Assembly (NCBI GenBank): GCA_012519705.1
Contig: JAAYPR010000012.1
Span: 1 to 64,000 of the forward strand
Reading direction: 5' to 3'
Length of the DNA: 64,000 nucleotides
From: Campylobacteraceae bacterium
GTDB lineage: Bacteria; Campylobacterota; Campylobacteria; Campylobacterales; Campylobacteraceae
Both the position numbers and the translations under genes were made by a program. Each line of letters begins with the position of its first letter. Positions within the stretch are counted from its first letter, which is position 1. This document shows, in pieces, positions 27,812 through 36,835 of this stretch. The notes beneath the pieces were generated by a model. It saw nothing but the letters and a program-made list of their open reading frames with translations, did no database searches and was not told where the DNA came from.

Positions 27812-28567
27812 ATGCAAGAAAATTATAAAATTGAGTGGCAAAGCACAAAAGCAGCGATTTTTAGACCAAATTTAAACAGACTTAGAGCTGTAAAAGAGAT
27901 AGATTTTGTAGACATCGACAGTTTAGTTGGGCTTACTACGCAAAAAACAGAGCTACTAGCAAACACTAAGCAGTTTTTGGATGGCTTTTTAGCAAACCAC
28001 GCACTTCTTTGGGGTGAGATGGGAAGTGGGAAAAGCAGTCTTTGTAAAGCTGTTTTTACTAAGTTTTTTGATGAGGGGCTAAAAGTCATCGAGATAGCTA
28101 AAGATAATCTTTCACACCTGCCTGACATCATAGATGAGATAAGAGAGTTAAAAGAGTATAAATTTATAATCTACATTGATGATTTAAGCTTTAGCAGGGG
28201 CGATGATGGGTATAAATATCTTAAGCCTTTGATGGAGGGAAGTATAGAAAAACCGCCTGTAAATGCCCTTATTTACGCAACTTCAAATTTAAGGCATCTA
28301 GTAAGCGAAGAGATGGATGACAACTTTTTACACAAAAAAGATAGCGTGAGTGAAAGACTCTCACTAAGTGATAGATTTGGCTTAACTCTTAGCTTTTATA
28401 GTAGTTCGCAAAAAGAGTATCTTGACATCGTAGATAGCTATTTTAGGGATTTTAAAGGAGATAGAGAGCTGCTTCACCTTGAGGCTGTGAGGTTTGCTAT
28501 GGGTAGGGCAAGTAGAAGTGGTAGGGTTGCTAGACAGTTTTATCATAAATTTAGGGATAAATTTTGA
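27812..28567 (+). CDS. DUF815 family AAA+ ATPase
   Basis: The 251-residue protein has a P-loop LWGEMGSGKSSLCKA near residue 70 and a Walker B IIYIDDLSF near 114. It also has the sensor-like segment YATSNLRHLV and an arginine-rich end GRASRSGRVARQFYHKF. This order is that of DUF815 ATPases, whose function is not established. It follows mfd by 9 bases and overlaps the next gene, so it is probably co-expressed with DNA repair genes. Confidence 0.85.
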   Translation: MQENYKIEWQSTKAAIFRPNLNRLRAVKEIDFVDIDSLVGLTTQKTELLANTKQFLDGFLANHALLWGEMGSGKSSLCKAVFTKFFDEGLKVIEIAKDNLSHLPDIIDEIRELKEYKFIIYIDDLSFSRGDDGYKYLKPLMEGSIEKPPVNALIYATSNLRHLVSEEMDDNFLHKKDSVSERLSLSDRFGLTLSFYSSSQKEYLDIVDSYFRDFKGDRELLHLEAVRFAMGRASRSGRVARQFYHKFRDKF

Positions 28568-29190
28568 ACTCAACCGAACTTTTTAACGCTCTTTATAGTG
28601 GAGTGAAATTTACTAAGGTAGAGTTATCGGAGTTTGAAAAGCTGGTTTTAGTTATCCTGATAAAACAGTCAAGTTTTAAAAACTCTTATGAGTCTTTGTT
28701 AAATTTAAAAGCGTATTTAAGCTTAGAAAGCCTTGCAAATTTAGAGTCTGAAGTTTTAGCAAATTTCATAAAGCCAAGTGGAAATGCAAAGAAAAAGTCC
28801 GTTACTCTTTTGAATTTATGCAAAAATATTCTTGATGAGTTTGGTGACTTTGAATTTTTTAAAAGTAGTGCTAGTAAAGAGTGGCTACTTCAAAACAAAG
28901 GCGTTAGCATAGTAAGCGTTGATGAGATTATGAGCTTTGTTTGTGGTGCTGAGGAGATGGCAGTAAGTACGCAGGCTCTTAAAATAACAAAGTTTTTAAA
29001 CTACGAGTTTGAGAGCTATTTTGAAGCAAAAGAGTGGTTTGAAAACATTGAGCTTGACAAACTAGAGTATGAGTTTAAGAGTCTAAATGAGTTTTTCTGC
29101 CTCTATCAAGCCCTTATCTATGAGTTTTCAAATTTGCATATAAAAGGCTCAAATTTAAGCCAAAAAGGAAAAGAGATTTTAAGTTTTTAA
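28564..29190 (+). CDS. MagIII-like HhH-GPD DNA glycosylase homologue, probably without the catalytic aspartate
   Basis: The 208-residue protein resembles the EndoIII-superfamily 3-methyladenine glycosylase MagIII of Helicobacter. Points of similarity are FIKPSGNAKKKSVTLLNLCKN (about residues 68-88), SKEWLLQNKGV (104-114) and a helix followed by a hydrophobic strand. In active members the strand leads into a conserved aspartate (VVD). Here the segment reads EEMAVSTQALK, putting serine 135 there. The hairpin GVSIVSVD also departs from the usual GxGxxTA. There is no Cys4 iron-sulfur loop. It uses a TTG start overlapping the DUF815 stop. It may be inactive or have another role; the family call is by eye. 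Confidence 0.6.
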   Translation: MNSTELFNALYSGVKFTKVELSEFEKLVLVILIKQSSFKNSYESLLNLKAYLSLESLANLESEVLANFIKPSGNAKKKSVTLLNLCKNILDEFGDFEFFKSSASKEWLLQNKGVSIVSVDEIMSFVCGAEEMAVSTQALKITKFLNYEFESYFEAKEWFENIELDKLEYEFKSLNEFFCLYQALIYEFSNLHIKGSNLSQKGKEILSF

Positions 29191-30644
29191 ACTTCTTTTA
29201 TACTATCTTTTAATATAGTCCTAAAACCATCTAAATTTGCTTTTTTGCTTACCAAAATAGTTACTTTTTTATCGCTACTATTTATAAAGTCCTCTAGTGC
29301 GTAAATTCCAGAGATATCTATAAAGCTTAAATTTGAACAGTCTATAGTAAAGTCTGTATTTATGCTATTTAGTTTTTCTATAAATTCAGAGCTTGTTCCA
29401 AAATATACAACACCTTTAATTGCTGCGATTTTCTCATCATCTAAAAAAGAAATTTCAAATCTCTCTTTTGGGGCAGTCATTTTATACAGTATAAACGCAA
29501 GCACAATACCCACGCCAACCGCAAAGATGAGATTTACAAAAACAGTTAGTAAAAGCACTGTAAAATCAACAAATAAATCCTCTTTTGACACTGATGAGGT
29601 TTGCTTTAAAAGCCTGTAGTCAAGTATATCAATACCAACTTTTATAAGGATTCCAGCTAACACTGATAGTGGCACATAGCTTACAACTGGTGCAAGAACT
29701 AAAACAACAAGAAGCAAAAACACCGAGTGAGTTGCACCAGAGAGCCTTCCTCTGCCTCCAGCTTTTATATTTGCAACAGTTCTCATAGTAGCCCCAGCAC
29801 CAGGAATCCCACCTACAAATCCAACTAAAGCATTTCCTATGCCTTGACCTATGAGTTCTTGGTTGGAGTTATGTTTTGTATTTGTTATAGAGTCTGCTAC
29901 TAATGATGTAAGAAGCGAGTCTATAGAGCCTAGAATTGCAAGCATTAAAGCATACATTATGATAGAGACTATTTTAGTTAAATCGGGGCTTGGAACTATA
30001 AACTCTGGAAATCCCGTTGGGATATCGCCAATCAGCGGTATATCAAGACTAAAAACTGCACAAACAGGTGTTAAAATTATTAATGCAATTAGTGCTGGAG
30101 GAATGATATTAGCTAATTTTTTAGGTGTTAAGTAGAGTATAGTCAAGGTTAGAAGTGCGATGATAAGTGCTGTAGGATTTATGTTTGACAGAGCAGTAGG
30201 TAGAGATTTTATAGCTACAATAGTACTTCCAACACCCTCTACTCCAAGCATAGGATTTAGCTGTAAGATGATAATAATAAAACCAACTCCAGTCATAAAC
30301 CCAGAAACAACAGAGTAGGGTATAAATTTAACAAGCTTACCAAGCTTTAAGATACCAAAAGAGATTTGGAACAGTCCAGCTAAGACGAAAATGGACATAA
30401 TAGTTCCAATGTCCCCTGTAAAATGAAACACCGTAGCAGCACAAACTACAGACATAGGTCCAGTTGGTCCTGAGACTTGCATCTTTGTCCCGCCAAAAGC
30501 AGCCGCGAAGAATCCAAGAACTATCGCACCCCAAAGTCCAGCACTAGCACCAAGTCCACTTGCTATACCAAAAGCAAGAGCAAGGGGAAGTGCAACTACA
30601 CCAGCTATAATGCCACCTGTAATATCGTTTTTAATACTTTCCAT
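29187..30644 (-). CDS. SulP family anion transporter with STAS domain
   Basis: The 485-residue protein has 10-12 membrane segments. It shows SulP hallmarks near the start (GIIAGVVALPLALAFGIASG, then QVSGPTGPMSV) and GFVGGIPGAGATMRTVAN in the middle. A cytoplasmic STAS domain ends the protein, with DCSNLSFIDISGIYALE near residue 440. SulP proteins carry sulfate, bicarbonate or dicarboxylates, and the substrate cannot be told from sequence. It is convergent with the glycosylase-like gene, overlapping it by 4 bases, and appears monocistronic. Confidence 0.88.
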   Translation of the reverse strand: MESIKNDITGGIIAGVVALPLALAFGIASGLGASAGLWGAIVLGFFAAAFGGTKMQVSGPTGPMSVVCAATVFHFTGDIGTIMSIFVLAGLFQISFGILKLGKLVKFIPYSVVSGFMTGVGFIIIILQLNPMLGVEGVGSTIVAIKSLPTALSNINPTALIIALLTLTILYLTPKKLANIIPPALIALIILTPVCAVFSLDIPLIGDIPTGFPEFIVPSPDLTKIVSIIMYALMLAILGSIDSLLTSLVADSITNTKHNSNQELIGQGIGNALVGFVGGIPGAGATMRTVANIKAGGRGRLSGATHSVFLLLVVLVLAPVVSYVPLSVLAGILIKVGIDILDYRLLKQTSSVSKEDLFVDFTVLLLTVFVNLIFAVGVGIVLAFILYKMTAPKERFEISFLDDEKIAAIKGVVYFGTSSEFIEKLNSINTDFTIDCSNLSFIDISGIYALEDFINSSDKKVTILVSKKANLDGFRTILKDSIKEV

Positions 30645-30909
30645 GAATTTCCTTTTTGTTTTTCGTATTTTAAGCTTTAGTTGATTAAAATTTCTTTAAA
30701 TCTTATATAAAAATTAAATTAATTTAAAATATATATTATAGAAAATTAAGGTTTTTATTAGTTTGTAATGATAAGCGAATAGTGTTATTTTAAAGTGATT
30801 TATTGTTAGTGGGGGAAATTTTGCTTACTACTGTTGCTTTAAGAATTTATGAAGTAGATTTGTAGTAGTTCAATTGCTAAATTTTGAAAATGATGCCAAT
30901 GTAAAAATT
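30645..30909. other. AT-rich intergenic region between alr and the SulP gene
   Basis: About 265 bases without a gene. The sequence is strongly AT-rich, and I see no tRNA, hairpin or repeat-family unit. It should hold the promoter of the SulP gene near its left end. Confidence 0.4.
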
Positions 30910-32049
30910 CTATATTAAATAATCTACCATTTTAAATATTTTAGAGTTTTTAATATAAACTCTTGGAACTCTTCTTGAAACCATACAGAGCACTTCGTAG
31001 CTTATAGTGCCGTAGTTTTTAGCCACTTCGTCAACTGTTAAGTTCTCATCAAAGATAGTTGCATAGTCACCGATTTTCACGTCCATATCAAAAGGCAGTT
31101 TTACCATACATTGATCCATGCAAATCCTACCAACAACCGGGCATTTAACACCTTTTATTAAAACAAAAGGTTCATTTTGGGTTCTTAAAAAACCATCTGC
31201 GTAGCCGATACTTAAAGTTGCTATTTTTTCATTTTCTTTTGTTTTATAAACTCCGCCATAACTAACCCTCGCGCCTTTTGGCAGGGTTTTTATATTTATA
31301 ATCATCGCATAAAAGCTCATTACAGGCTTTAAATTTGGGTTTTTCTCTCCATCTGGGTCGTAGCCAAAAAGAACGATTCCACTCCTTACCATGTTAAAAT
31401 GAGCGTCGTCTCTACTTAAAAGTGCAGATGAGTTTGCAGTGTGTTTAAGTGGGATAGTTATATTTTTACTCTCCAACAACTCAACTATTTTATTAAATTT
31501 ACTAAGTTGCAAATTTGTCACACTCTCATCCCTTGCATCGGAAAAATGAGTAAAAATCCCAACTATTTCTAAATTTGGCATTTTATAAATTTGTTCTATT
31601 TTATTAGCTGCACTTTCAAAGTTATCATGCACAAAAAAACCAAGTCTTGACATCCCAGTATCAAGTTTAATATGAACTTTTAGTTTTTTACCACCTAAAT
31701 TTCCATTAGTAACAAACTCATCTATAAGCTTTGCTATCTCAAAACTATAAATCGTAACTTCAATATCTAAGTTTAAAATAGTCTCTATATCATCAGAGTA
31801 GCCAAGTAGCAAAATAGGCAGTTTTATGCCGTGTTTTCTTAGCTCTGCTGCCTCTTCAAGTCTTGCAACTGTTATATAATCCACACCGATTTCTTCATAA
31901 AATTTAGCTATCTCAATGCTTCCATGTCCGTAAGCATCGGCTTTTGCAAGTCCACAAAACTTAACTCCATTTTTTAGTAAAGACTTTGAATACTCAAAGT
32001 TATGTTTAAGGTTGTCTAAATTTATAGTTGTGTAAATGTTTTTATTCAT
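30910..32049 (-). CDS. alr: Alanine racemase
   Basis: Alr makes D-alanine for peptidoglycan with pyridoxal phosphate. From the chosen ATG the protein has 379 residues. The PLP lysine lies in CGLAKADAYGHGS near residue 35, RLGFF and HTANSSALL lie mid-protein, and the second catalytic tyrosine is in RVSYGGVYKT near 258. An upstream in-frame TTG (32076) would add 9 residues but is less likely. The start overlaps the end of the exonuclease gene by 8 bases. Confidence 0.94.
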   Translation of the reverse strand: MNKNIYTTINLDNLKHNFEYSKSLLKNGVKFCGLAKADAYGHGSIEIAKFYEEIGVDYITVARLEEAAELRKHGIKLPILLLGYSDDIETILNLDIEVTIYSFEIAKLIDEFVTNGNLGGKKLKVHIKLDTGMSRLGFFVHDNFESAANKIEQIYKMPNLEIVGIFTHFSDARDESVTNLQLSKFNKIVELLESKNITIPLKHTANSSALLSRDDAHFNMVRSGIVLFGYDPDGEKNPNLKPVMSFYAMIINIKTLPKGARVSYGGVYKTKENEKIATLSIGYADGFLRTQNEPFVLIKGVKCPVVGRICMDQCMVKLPFDMDVKIGDYATIFDENLTVDEVAKNYGTISYEVLCMVSRRVPRVYIKNSKIFKMVDYLI

Positions 32050-32887
32050 TGTTTGTTTCCGTTTTTTGAGCTTCAAAATTTGAAGTTTTTTCGGTCTGGG
32101 TTGGCTTAATCTCTTTTTTCTCTATCAGTCTAACACTTTTTGCAGTTTTTGAAAATTCTATTAAATCCTCGACCGTTTGAACGCTCCAAGGAATTAGCTC
32201 AAGGCTTGTTTTAAAAATTTCATACGCACTTAGAGCGTCATTTAAGGCTCTATGGTGAGCGTTGTTTATCCCAAGAAGCTCTTTTAAAGTCATAAGCCCG
32301 TATTTATACGAGGGAATCGTCCTTCTTGCTAGTTCTATCGTGCAAATACGCCTATTTAAAAGCATCCCATAGCCCAAATTTTCTAAGCTTTTACTTATAA
32401 AATTGTAGTCAAATTTGACATTGTGAGCTACAAAAGTGCTTGAGCCTAAAAATAGTCTAAATTTTTCTAAAACAAAGTCAAGCGGTGGTGCATCTTTTAA
32501 GTCATCTAATGTTATGCCAGTTAGTTGGCTTATATTTTCGGGAATCTCATTTGCTTTTACAAATGTTTCAAATTTGTCTAAAATCTCGCCATTCCTACAC
32601 TTAACAGCTCCAATTTCAATGATTTGCCCTGTTTTTATCCCACCATTTGTCTCGATGTCCACAACGCAGAAAATCTCATCTTCTATATTTGTATCTCTAG
32701 TTTTAAGAGTGACTTTTCCACTTTTTAGCTTTATAATATCAAGCCCAAGAGTCTGCCACATGGAAAAATCTTTTGGGTCAAAAAGCTCATTTATCTCTGG
32801 GATTGAGTTTGCATGAGTTATAAAGTCGTGGTAATTTATACTTTTTTGTGCAAGTAAGTTTATAAGATGGTCTAGTCGTGGGTTCAA
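32042..32887 (-). CDS. dnaQ: DnaQ-type 3'-5' exonuclease (Pol III epsilon-like)
   Basis: The 281-residue protein has a DEDDh exonuclease domain: FCVVDIETNGG (ExoI) near residue 90, VAHNVKFDYNFI (ExoII) near 165, and HHRALNDALSAYEI (ExoIII) near 227. About 85 residues precede the domain, and a charged tail ends it. C. jejuni has a dnaQ gene next to rpe, so it may be the proofreading subunit, though related exonucleases share this fold. The start is a TTG just after the rpe stop. Confidence 0.85.
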   Translation of the reverse strand: MNPRLDHLINLLAQKSINYHDFITHANSIPEINELFDPKDFSMWQTLGLDIIKLKSGKVTLKTRDTNIEDEIFCVVDIETNGGIKTGQIIEIGAVKCRNGEILDKFETFVKANEIPENISQLTGITLDDLKDAPPLDFVLEKFRLFLGSSTFVAHNVKFDYNFISKSLENLGYGMLLNRRICTIELARRTIPSYKYGLMTLKELLGINNAHHRALNDALSAYEIFKTSLELIPWSVQTVEDLIEFSKTAKSVRLIEKKEIKPTQTEKTSNFEAQKTETNNE

Positions 32888-32890
32888 GGC

Positions 32891-33532
32891 TTAAACTTTT
32901 AAAGATTTGATTGACGCTTCGTAATCATTTGATGAAAATACATAGCTTCCAGCCACCACGATATCAGCCCCAGCTTCTTCTAAATCACGCACATTTAGCC
33001 CGTTTACGCCGCCGTCAACTTCTATCATACAAACAGAGCCTGTTTTATAAATAAGTTCTTTTAGCTCTTTTATTTTATCAACAACTAAAGGCATAAATTT
33101 CTGTCCACCAAAGCCTGGGTTTACACTCATTAAAAGCACCATATCAACGCTATTTATGATATGTTTTAAAGAGCTTACCGGAGTGTGTGGGTTTAGCACG
33201 ATGGCTGGGTGAACGCCGCTGTTTCTAATGTGTTCTATTAGTCTTAAAGGATGTTTTTCTTCTTCAATATGAAAGCTTAAAAACTTTGGTTGTAGCGGTA
33301 AAAACAAGTCCACAAAAAAAGGAACATTTTTAACCATTAGATGAACATCAAGCGGAACAGAGCTAGCTTTTTTAACAGCTTCTACAACTAAAGGTCCGAT
33401 TGTGATATTTGGCACAAAGTGCCCATCCATAACATCTACGTGGATTAAGTCCGCTCCTGCTTCGCAAACTGCCTTTATTTCACCACTTAAATTTCCAAAA
33501 TCAGCCGATAAAATGCTTGGTGCTACATACAT
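32891..33532 (-). CDS. rpe: Ribulose-phosphate 3-epimerase
   Basis: Rpe interconverts ribulose-5-phosphate and xylulose-5-phosphate. The 213-residue TIM-barrel protein begins VAPSILSADFGNL and has HVDVMDGHFVPNITIGP near residue 32. HLMV and SVNPGFGGQKF follow, then the phosphate-binding end EVDGGVNGLN ... VAGSYVF. It is the first gene of the rpe-dnaQ-alr unit and is divergent from rpmB. Confidence 0.97.
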   Translation of the reverse strand: MYVAPSILSADFGNLSGEIKAVCEAGADLIHVDVMDGHFVPNITIGPLVVEAVKKASSVPLDVHLMVKNVPFFVDLFLPLQPKFLSFHIEEEKHPLRLIEHIRNSGVHPAIVLNPHTPVSSLKHIINSVDMVLLMSVNPGFGGQKFMPLVVDKIKELKELIYKTGSVCMIEVDGGVNGLNVRDLEEAGADIVVAGSYVFSSNDYEASIKSLKV

Positions 33533-33662
33533 AAAATTTTCCTTTAAGTTTCTTTTATAATCTAACGGCTCGAATTCTACCGTTTTTAATCATAAAATTT
33601 AATAAAACTAAAGATTTCTAAATTTAAGCAGGGCATTTAAGCAATTTTTGAACTTCTTTAGG

Positions 33663-33668
33663 TATAAT
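33663..33668 (+). promoter_or_regulatory. -10 box for rpmB
   Basis: TATAAT stands 31 bases before the rpmB ATG in the context AGGTATAATTACC. AAAGGA lies between it and the start. It is a strong match to the Campylobacter sigma70 -10. Confidence 0.6.
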
Positions 33669-33699
33669 TACCCTTTAAATTTTGTTTAAAGGATAGACC

Positions 33700-33891
33700 A
33701 TGGCAAGAAGATGTGCTGTTACAGGCAAGGGAGCGATGACTGGAAACACTGTAAGTCACGCAAACAACAAAAATAAAAGAAGATTTTTACCAAATTTAAG
33801 AACTATCAGAGTGACTCTTGAAGATGGCTCAACAAGAAAAATCAAAGTTGCAGCTTCTACTCTAAGAACTATGAAAAAACAATCTAGATAA
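33700..33891 (+). CDS. rpmB: 50S ribosomal protein L28
   Basis: The 63-residue basic protein begins [20 protein letters not shown] and has [12 protein letters not shown], both standard L28 features. Only one cysteine is present, so it is a zinc-independent form. It has its own promoter, and the potassium channel gene starts 21 bases after it. C. jejuni has rpmB next to rpe too, as I recall. Confidence 0.97.
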   Translation: MARRCAVTGKGAMTGNTVSHANNKNKRRFLPNLRTIRVTLEDGSTRKIKVAASTLRTMKKQSR

Positions 33892-33912
33892 CTCTTTTAA
33901 AGTACTTTTAAA

Positions 33913-35043
33913 ATGTCTTTTTGGGATAGAGTTAGAAAATTTCTCAACTGGACAAAATCTTCAAAACCCGATATAGATTTAAATTTAGAAATTTATGAAC
34001 AATTAGCACCGTTTAAACTACCACTTATTTTGGTAGTTTCTATGATGCTTCTTGGGACTTTAGGGTTTATTTTTTTTAGTGAGTTTTCTTTGCTTGATGC
34101 TTTTTATCAAGCAGGGATGACTTTTACAACTGTTGGATATACCGAAGTTGCTGAGATAACACCGGCAGGTCGGATATTTGCAGTTCTTTTTATGTTTACT
34201 GGATTTGCTGTTTTTACCTTTTCTATAGGTGTTGTTATAGAAGTTTTAAAAAAAGGAAAACTTGTAAATGCCATAAGGGAGAAAAACATGATTTATAAGA
34301 TAGCAAGACTTAAAAACCACTTCGTTATCTGCTATCACAATATCTACACAATCGAGCTTTCAAAACAATTTCGTGAAAACCACATTCCTTTTGTTGTAAT
34401 CGACCCAAGTGATAACTTTGAGGAGATTGCTAGGGAGAACAAATATCCTTATTTTATAAAAGGCGAACCTCACACTGAAATTTCACTTCTAAAATCTCAT
34501 CTTTCAAGTGCAAAAGGCGTTATAGCTCTAAGCTCAAATATCGCTGATAATATCGCTATTATCGCAACTGTTAGGCTCTATGAAAAAGAGCTTGGTCTTA
34601 AAAGAGAGTATTTTATAATGAGTGCAACTGAAAGCGATAGTGATGCTGATAAGCTTAAAAAGCTTGGTGCAAACTCTGTAATTTTGCCTTCAAAACTAGC
34701 AGCTCAAAGACTTAGTGCTATAAGCGTTCGTCCCGATATGGAAAATATTTTGGAGCAGTTTTTATATAAAAAAGACTCACCGATTGACCTAGAAGAGATA
34801 GAAGTGCCTGATCACTCATGGGTTAGGTTCAAGCGTCTTGGCGAGACTAAACTAAGAGATATGACAAGTGCCGATGTAGTGGGCATAAGAGATGAAAACG
34901 GTAGATTTATACCGATGCCAGATGGGGATGTAGTTATAGGAACTAACTCTACACTTTTAGTTATCGGAACGGCCGAGGGGATAAATTTTACAAGAAAACT
35001 TATAAATGGAAGATATAAACCACAGGAGTTAAAATATGTTTGA
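33913..35043 (+). CDS. Two-helix potassium channel with RCK-type cytoplasmic domain
   Basis: The 376-residue protein has two membrane helices (about 36-58 and 92-115) around a pore loop with the filter motif TTVGYTEV. The cytoplasmic part resembles RCK (TrkA-N and TrkA-C) regulatory domains, as in MthK. The Rossmann glycine motif normally seen after the first strand is absent: HFVICYHNIYTIELSKQF has no GxGxxG. Ligand gating by NAD or a nucleotide is therefore doubtful. The stop overlaps argJ by 8 bases. It probably adjusts potassium flux at the inner membrane. Confidence 0.88.
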   Translation: MSFWDRVRKFLNWTKSSKPDIDLNLEIYEQLAPFKLPLILVVSMMLLGTLGFIFFSEFSLLDAFYQAGMTFTTVGYTEVAEITPAGRIFAVLFMFTGFAVFTFSIGVVIEVLKKGKLVNAIREKNMIYKIARLKNHFVICYHNIYTIELSKQFRENHIPFVVIDPSDNFEEIARENKYPYFIKGEPHTEISLLKSHLSSAKGVIALSSNIADNIAIIATVRLYEKELGLKREYFIMSATESDSDADKLKKLGANSVILPSKLAAQRLSAISVRPDMENILEQFLYKKDSPIDLEEIEVPDHSWVRFKRLGETKLRDMTSADVVGIRDENGRFIPMPDGDVVIGTNSTLLVIGTAEGINFTRKLINGRYKPQELKYV

Positions 35044-36217
35044 TTTGATTTCACTAAAAAATGGATTAGAAAATGTTGAGGGTTTTTACTTTGATGGAGT
35101 AAATGCTGGGTTTAAAAAAGAGGATAATGATTTAGGTTTTATAAGAGCTGACGAGCCGTTTTTACTAAGTGCTGTTTTTACTAGTAACAAATTTCAGGCC
35201 GCTCCGATTAGGCACTTTCTGAAATATCCTGCAAATTTTAAATCAAATTTCATTTTACTAAACTCAAAAAATGCAAATGCTATGACAGGTAAAAAGGGCA
35301 TTGAAGATATAGAGCTTTTGTTTGAGAATTTGTCTAAAAAGATAAGTTTAGTTAATCCTATAATGAGCTCAACTGGAGTTATTGGACAGCGTTTAAAAAC
35401 AGAAAAAATGATAAAAGCTTTTGATAAATTTGATTTTAACGCTAGAAGCTCAGATGGTGTTGCAAAGTCAATAATGACAACTGACAGCTTTAAAAAAGAG
35501 ATTGCTTTTAAAGTAGAGTTAGAAGGTGGAAAAAGCTTTAATATTGCGGCGATTTGCAAAGGTGCTGGGATGATAAACCCAAGCTTTGCAACTATGCTTT
35601 GTTATATCTTAACTGATGCAAATATCCCAAAAGAAGATATGGATGAGCTACTAAAACAAAGCGTTGAACAAAGCTTTGATAGAGTTAGTGTTGATGGAGA
35701 CACCTCTACAAATGATACTGTTATGTTATTTAGTAGTGGGCTTAAAGATTACGATAAAACGGCTTTTAAAACAGCTCTTGATATGATAACAAAACATCTT
35801 GCACTTGAACTTGTAAGAGACGGCGAGGGTTCAACTAAAGTTGTAGCATTTAATGTAATTGGAGCTAAAAATAACGAAGAGGCTAGAAAAGTAGCCGTAA
35901 ATTTATCAAACTCACTTCTGGTTAAAACTGCACTTCACGGCGAAGATCCAAACTGGGGGAGAATCGCTTCAACGGTTGGAGCAAGTGGGGTAGAGTGTGA
36001 TGAAGAGAGTCTTGTTATAAAGTATGATGATTTGATAATTTATAGTTATGAGTTTCCAGAACTTGACAGCGAAAGAGAAGAAAAAGCTTATAAAATCATG
36101 AAAAAAGATAGTTATAAGATAAGCGTTGATTTGGGTTTGGGTGATGGAAGTTACGTGGCTTATGGGTGTGATTTAGGACATAAATACGTAGATATTAACT
36201 CAAGTTATAGGTCATAA
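35036..36217 (+). CDS. argJ: Glutamate N-acetyltransferase ArgJ
   Basis: ArgJ transfers acetyl from N-acetylornithine to glutamate in arginine synthesis. The 393-residue precursor has the self-cleavage site KGAGMINPSFATMLCY near residue 180, where the threonine becomes the N-terminal nucleophile of the beta chain. SVDGDTSTNDTV and GEDPNWGRI are further family motifs. Whether it also uses acetyl-CoA (bifunctional type) cannot be read from sequence. It is coupled to the channel gene by an 8-base overlap. Confidence 0.95.
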   Translation: MFDLISLKNGLENVEGFYFDGVNAGFKKEDNDLGFIRADEPFLLSAVFTSNKFQAAPIRHFLKYPANFKSNFILLNSKNANAMTGKKGIEDIELLFENLSKKISLVNPIMSSTGVIGQRLKTEKMIKAFDKFDFNARSSDGVAKSIMTTDSFKKEIAFKVELEGGKSFNIAAICKGAGMINPSFATMLCYILTDANIPKEDMDELLKQSVEQSFDRVSVDGDTSTNDTVMLFSSGLKDYDKTAFKTALDMITKHLALELVRDGEGSTKVVAFNVIGAKNNEEARKVAVNLSNSLLVKTALHGEDPNWGRIASTVGASGVECDEESLVIKYDDLIIYSYEFPELDSEREEKAYKIMKKDSYKISVDLGLGDGSYVAYGCDLGHKYVDINSSYRS

Positions 36218-36234
36218 AAAGTAGATATTAAAAA

Positions 36235-36265
36235 GAGTGAGGATTACTCAAATTTATCCTCACTC
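36235..36265 (-). terminator. Terminator containing the stop codon of the helical protein gene
   Basis: GAGTGAGGAT (36235-36244) pairs with ATCCTCACTC (36256-36265), with an 11-base loop. On the minus strand a T-run follows. The stem covers the last codons and the stop codon of the minus-strand gene that ends at 36244. Confidence 0.75.
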
Positions 36266-36675
36266 AAAGCATTCAACCTAAGAAGAGATGCATTATAAAG
36301 TCTTTTCATAGAGTCTTGGATGTGACCCATGTCGTCTGCTTTGGATTTTAAAATTTCCCTATTGGCGGGTGTTAATTTATTAAATTTTGGTTTTTTAGAG
36401 TCAATATCTTTTATGATTATCTCAAAAATTTCTTCTCTAGCTTCTTTGATTTTTCTGTGATGCTCCATTAAGTTATGGTGCATTATAGAGCCCATAAGTT
36501 CTTGTAATTTATAGGTGGGATTTTCCATAGCATCTCCAAATTTATCATCCTCTTTTGCTAGTTCTGCTACTTCTTTTTCCATCTCGTATTTTATAGCATT
36601 TCTTACTCTTGTAGTCACAAAATCGTGGTGACTCATAGCGTCTTTAAAAGTAGAGATTATGGTACTTTTACTCAT
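36244..36675 (-). CDS. Helical protein of unknown function, histidine pairs
   Basis: I do not recognise this 143-residue protein. It looks wholly helical and charged. Histidine pairs occur early (MSHHDFVTTR) and in the middle (IMHHNLMEHHRKIKE), a spacing that could bind metal but is not a known motif to me. It has no signal peptide or membrane segment. A good -10 (36704-36709) and a GGGAAA-type ribosome-binding site precede it, and it ends in its own terminator, so it is a single-gene unit. Convergent with argJ and divergent from the PAS gene. Confidence 0.7.
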   Translation of the reverse strand: MSKSTIISTFKDAMSHHDFVTTRVRNAIKYEMEKEVAELAKEDDKFGDAMENPTYKLQELMGSIMHHNLMEHHRKIKEAREEIFEIIIKDIDSKKPKFNKLTPANREILKSKADDMGHIQDSMKRLYNASLLRLNALSEDKFE

Positions 36676-36703
36676 AGTTTCCCTTTAAATAAAATAGACT
36701 TGG

Positions 36704-36709
36704 ATTATA
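36704..36709 (-). promoter_or_regulatory. -10 box for the helical protein gene
   Basis: On the minus strand TATAAT occurs in TGGTATAATCC, 28 bases before the ATG. Confidence 0.55.
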
Positions 36710-36835
36710 CCATAAATCTATAAAGCTGCTCTTAAGAATGCTCAGCATTTATCGCAATTAAAGCTGAATTTAATAAAATTAAGTGCTTTAAAAGTTCTTT
36801 TTGAATAGAATTTTACTTTATTTTAAGGAGGGTAT

